From assembly GCA_036263655.1 (NCBI GenBank), contig DATAGP010000062.1, forward strand, positions 62,001 to 126,000: DNA of 64,000 bases, read 5' to 3'. A program made the translations under genes and the position numbers. The DNA comes from Schlegelella_A sp036263655 (GTDB lineage Bacteria > Pseudomonadota > Gammaproteobacteria > Burkholderiales > Burkholderiaceae_C). Below are positions 63,916-64,000 of the stretch, piece after piece. The notes beneath the pieces were generated by a model. The model was not told the DNA's origin and searched no databases. It saw nothing but the letters and a program-made list of their open reading frames with translations. Within the stretch, counting starts at the first letter, position 1. Each line of letters opens with the position of its first letter.

Positions 63916-64000
63916 TCAAGGGGTCCAGTGCAGGAAGTTGCGGTACAGCGCGAGGCCGTGTTCGGCGCTCTTCTCGGGGTGGAACTGCGTCGCGAAAATA
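63916..64000 (-). CDS. hisH: Imidazole glycerol phosphate synthase glutaminase subunit, C-terminal end only
   Basis: The minus strand from the window edge reads FATQFHPEKSAEHGLALYRN and ends FLHWTP before TGA 63918-63916. FHPEKS is the catalytic His/Glu motif of class I glutaminases, and the position before hisA fits HisH. The rest of the gene lies beyond the window. Confidence 0.95.
   Translation of the reverse strand, partial: IFATQFHPEKSAEHGLALYRNFLHWTP

Overview
The window is a high-GC (roughly 70 percent by eye) chromosomal segment of a Gram-negative proteobacterium. Gene order points to a betaproteobacterium, probably Burkholderiales: hrcA-tRNA next to nadK-recN-rapZ, then mutY, mutM, TPR protein-lolB-ispE-tRNA(Gln)-prs-rplY, pth, ferredoxin-coaD-rsmD-hisF-hisA-hisH. 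This assignment is inference from gene order and composition only.

Layout. 1-5076: the end of an amidohydrolase, then a translationally coupled signalling cassette of a membrane histidine kinase with two GAF domains, a single-domain response regulator, and a response regulator fused to a class III nucleotide cyclase. 5141-9872: a membrane-tailed short-chain dehydrogenase, a SnoaL-like protein, a solitary PIN-domain protein, and a LysR regulator divergent from an MFS transporter and a carboxymuconolactone-decarboxylase-like protein. 9924-16116: a caa3-type oxidase cluster (fused subunits I+III, subunit II with its own haem c, extra c-type cytochromes, cytochrome b561, CtaG). 16241-25852: a frameshifted hybrid histidine kinase, DUF488, MmgE/PrpD, TPR protein, alpha/beta hydrolase and a large winged-helix/ATPase/TPR regulator. 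24743-29811: a catabolic and uptake operon with a mandelate-racemase-like enzyme, a ketopantoate-reductase-like enzyme and an SsuABC/TauABC-type ABC transporter.

29838-43298 is a genomic island. Its left edge cuts off the start of the ABC permease and its right edge abuts the 3' end of a CAU-anticodon tRNA. It carries a truncated primase-helicase, an orphan small P-loop protein, gene remnants, a serine recombinase, a TIR/NB-ARC/WD40 (NLR-like) locus followed by two unrecognised genes, and a hipBA toxin-antitoxin pair with recognisable operators. No tyrosine integrase is visible. The NLR-like gene is broken by three single-base deletions and has an Arg where its P-loop needs Gly. Similar one-base losses occur in a small remnant gene and in the hybrid kinase outside the island, so either decay or assembly error is possible.

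43299-64000 is conserved housekeeping: heat-shock repression, NAD phosphorylation, DNA repair (recN, mutY, mutM), small-RNA-controlled cell-wall metabolism (rapZ), lipoprotein sorting (lolB), isoprenoid (ispE), PRPP (prs), translation (rplY, pth, two tRNAs), CoA (coaD), 16S rRNA methylation (rsmD) and histidine biosynthesis. Many neighbouring genes overlap by ATGA or GTGA, which indicates tightly coupled operons.
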